A DNA stretch of 8,160 nucleotides from Planctomycetota bacterium (GTDB taxonomy: Bacteria; Planctomycetota; UBA8742; SKZP01). This document shows, one piece after another, positions 7,142-8,160 of this stretch (positions are counted from its first letter, which is position 1; each line of letters starts with the position of its first letter). Under the pieces are notes generated by a model. It was not told where the DNA came from. It saw only the letters and a list, made by a program, of their open reading frames with translations, and searched no databases. The stretch spans positions 1-8,160 of the forward strand of contig SKZP01000302.1 in assembly GCA_007127275.1 (NCBI GenBank), written 5' to 3'. A program made the translations under genes and the position numbers.

Positions 7142-7147
7142 AAGGAG
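7142..7147 (+). promoter_or_regulatory. Shine-Dalgarno-like AAGGAG upstream of the dehydrogenase-like gene
   Basis: AAGGAG lies eight bases before an in-frame TTG at 7156, and a GGGAGG lies just upstream at 7132-7137. This would support a start at 7156, adding 19 residues to the dehydrogenase-like protein. ATG 7213 has no ribosome-binding site. The added residues are Arg-rich and look like translated non-coding GC-rich DNA, so the choice stays open. Confidence 0.4.
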
Positions 7148-7212
7148 CAACCGCTTTGCCCGCCAGGGGCCGCTGCCTTGGCCGCCATCCGCTGCGAGCG
7201 ACAACGTATTCC

Positions 7213-8016
7213 ATGACGGCAAACCGGCCCGCGCTCGAACGCATCCTTTTTTCTGCGCCGTTCGGCAACTACCTCGGCGGCGACGGCATTACCTCGACGC
7301 TCGGCACGTTTACGCTCGCCCACCGGGCCGGGGCGTTGAAGCGCACCTGGCGCGTGGTGAAAACCGTGCGGTATTCGCCGTTGCTCGGCGCGTGGGTCAA
7401 CCGGCTCGGCTTGCCGAATCCCGGGATTGATGCGGCGCTGACGCCGGAGGCGCGCCGGAAGCTTGCGGGGCGGCTGTTGAGCGTACACGGCTTTACGCTC
7501 GACGACTGGTTGGCGCTGTTCGAGCGCGTCGGCGAGCTTGAGCGGAGCGAGGGACCGGTGGGTGTGGAGTTGAACGTCTCTTGCCCGAACGTGCGCGACG
7601 ACCCGCCGGCGTATGCGGCCATTTTCCGAGCCGCCTGTGAGCGCATGCCGTTTCCGGTGGTGGTGAAGCTGCCACCGGTGGCGTATGAGCGCGCCGCGGC
7701 AGAGGCGCTGGAGGCGGGGATATCGACGCTGCACGCGTGCAACACCTTGCCGGTGGTCCGCGGCGGCTTGAGCGGCAAGCCGTTGATGAGCGTGTCACTG
7801 CGCGTCGTCGAGGGACTGCGCGAGCGCTACCCCGAGGCACGCCTGATCGGCGGCGGCGGCATCACCGGCCACGAAGACGTGGAACTGTACCGCCGAGCCG
7901 GCGCCGATCACTTCGCCGTGGCGAGCGCCTTGTTCTTTCCCTGGCGCATTCGTCGCTTCCGTCGCCTTGCACGCAAGCTACAAGATGACCGCGCGGTTGC
8001 CGGAGACGTCATTTAG
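7213..8016 (+). CDS. Dihydroorotate dehydrogenase (PyrD)-like FMN TIM-barrel protein, divergent
   Basis: The 267-residue product (286 if TTG 7156 is used) carries family hallmarks. These are N-R-L-G-L-P-N-P-G-I-D (63-73); N-V-S-C-P-N (121-126), whose Cys124 matches the catalytic base of class 1 enzymes, where class 2 has Ser; V-K-L-P-P with Lys152; an Asn177-Thr pair followed by GGLSG; and the FMN-phosphate elements GGGGI (213-217) and A-S-A-L-F (237-241). PyrD enzymes oxidise dihydroorotate to orotate in pyrimidine synthesis. Several features differ from typical enzymes of about 300 or more residues. Only about 13 residues separate F-G (17-18) from G-T-F-T (31-34), so the first barrel helix seems missing. 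Gly31 occupies the place of the class 1 TKS lysine. The loop between Asn177 and GGLSG is short. No pyrimidine gene, PyrK or PyrB is adjacent. Family membership is fairly sure; the exact substrate is not. Confidence 0.8.
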   Translation: MTANRPALERILFSAPFGNYLGGDGITSTLGTFTLAHRAGALKRTWRVVKTVRYSPLLGAWVNRLGLPNPGIDAALTPEARRKLAGRLLSVHGFTLDDWLALFERVGELERSEGPVGVELNVSCPNVRDDPPAYAAIFRAACERMPFPVVVKLPPVAYERAAAEALEAGISTLHACNTLPVVRGGLSGKPLMSVSLRVVEGLRERYPEARLIGGGGITGHEDVELYRRAGADHFAVASALFFPWRIRRFRRLARKLQDDRAVAGDVI

Positions 8017-8160
8017 CCGCGTCGGTGGCGACCCGGCGCACGCCCGTGCGGCAGGCAACCGACGGCAAACGCCAGGCGGTGTCGGGAATCCGGCGGCAAC
8101 AGGATCAGAACAAGCGTGCAGCAGACAGGCACAAGCAACGGCGTGAGCGGCGGCGGAAAA
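8017..8160. other. Non-coding tail after the dehydrogenase-like gene
   Basis: No open frame with recognisable content starts here before the window ends. CGTCGGT at 8020-8026 can pair with ACCGACG at 8058-8064, enclosing a smaller CGCAC/GTGCG stem near 8038-8051. This could serve as a transcript end, but no U-tract follows, so I do not call a terminator. Confidence 0.4.

Noticed and set aside
6846..7430. A 194-codon plus-strand frame crossing the palindrome and the dehydrogenase-like start
   Set aside because: It runs out of frame into the well-supported dehydrogenase-like gene, and its translation has no domain.
1..8160. CRISPR array, tRNA, rRNA, insertion sequence or defence system
   Set aside because: I found no regular short direct repeats, no tRNA-like cloverleaf, no rRNA-like stretch, and no transposase, nuclease or toxin-antitoxin gene.

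Overview
This is a GC-rich window of about 8.2 kb with four protein genes. Two lie on the minus strand (left and centre) and two on the plus strand (right). The genome looks like that of a Gram-negative bacterium. One product has a signal peptide, an alternating beta-barrel pattern and a C-terminal phenylalanine, as outer-membrane proteins do. The large multidomain Ser/Thr kinase and the long protein of carboxypeptidase-regulatory-like repeats are typical of large-genome lineages such as Planctomycetota or Myxococcota. That placement is an inference, because no rRNA or universal marker gene is present.

Layout. Positions 1-2547 (minus) hold the N-terminal 849 codons of a membrane-anchored or exported protein built from about seven tandem beta-sandwich repeats; its C-terminus lies outside the window. 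Positions 2548-3109 are non-coding and carry two inverted copies of a hairpin-forming repeat. Positions 3110-5629 (minus) encode an 839-residue Ser/Thr protein kinase: duplicated N-terminal helical modules, a four-cysteine zinc ribbon, a long disordered linker, a complete kinase domain, a coiled coil and a C-terminal membrane tail. Positions 5630-5941 form a divergent promoter region with two small dyads. Positions 5942-6823 (plus) encode a secreted outer-membrane beta-barrel protein, followed by a strong hairpin terminator at 6859-6887. Positions 6901-7087 are a long imperfect palindrome in non-coding DNA. Positions 7213-8016 (plus) encode a divergent, short member of the dihydroorotate dehydrogenase family. 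The last 144 bases show no gene.

How the genes relate. The repeat protein and the kinase run in the same direction but are 562 bases apart, so co-transcription is uncertain. The kinase and the barrel protein are divergently transcribed from a shared 312-base region. The terminator and palindrome separate the barrel gene from the dehydrogenase-like gene. No clear operon or defence system is visible. The items most worth a second look are the nested palindrome at 6901-7087, the paired hairpin repeats at 2847-3038, the unusual kinase architecture, and the dehydrogenase-like protein, which appears to lack a barrel helix and a conserved lysine.
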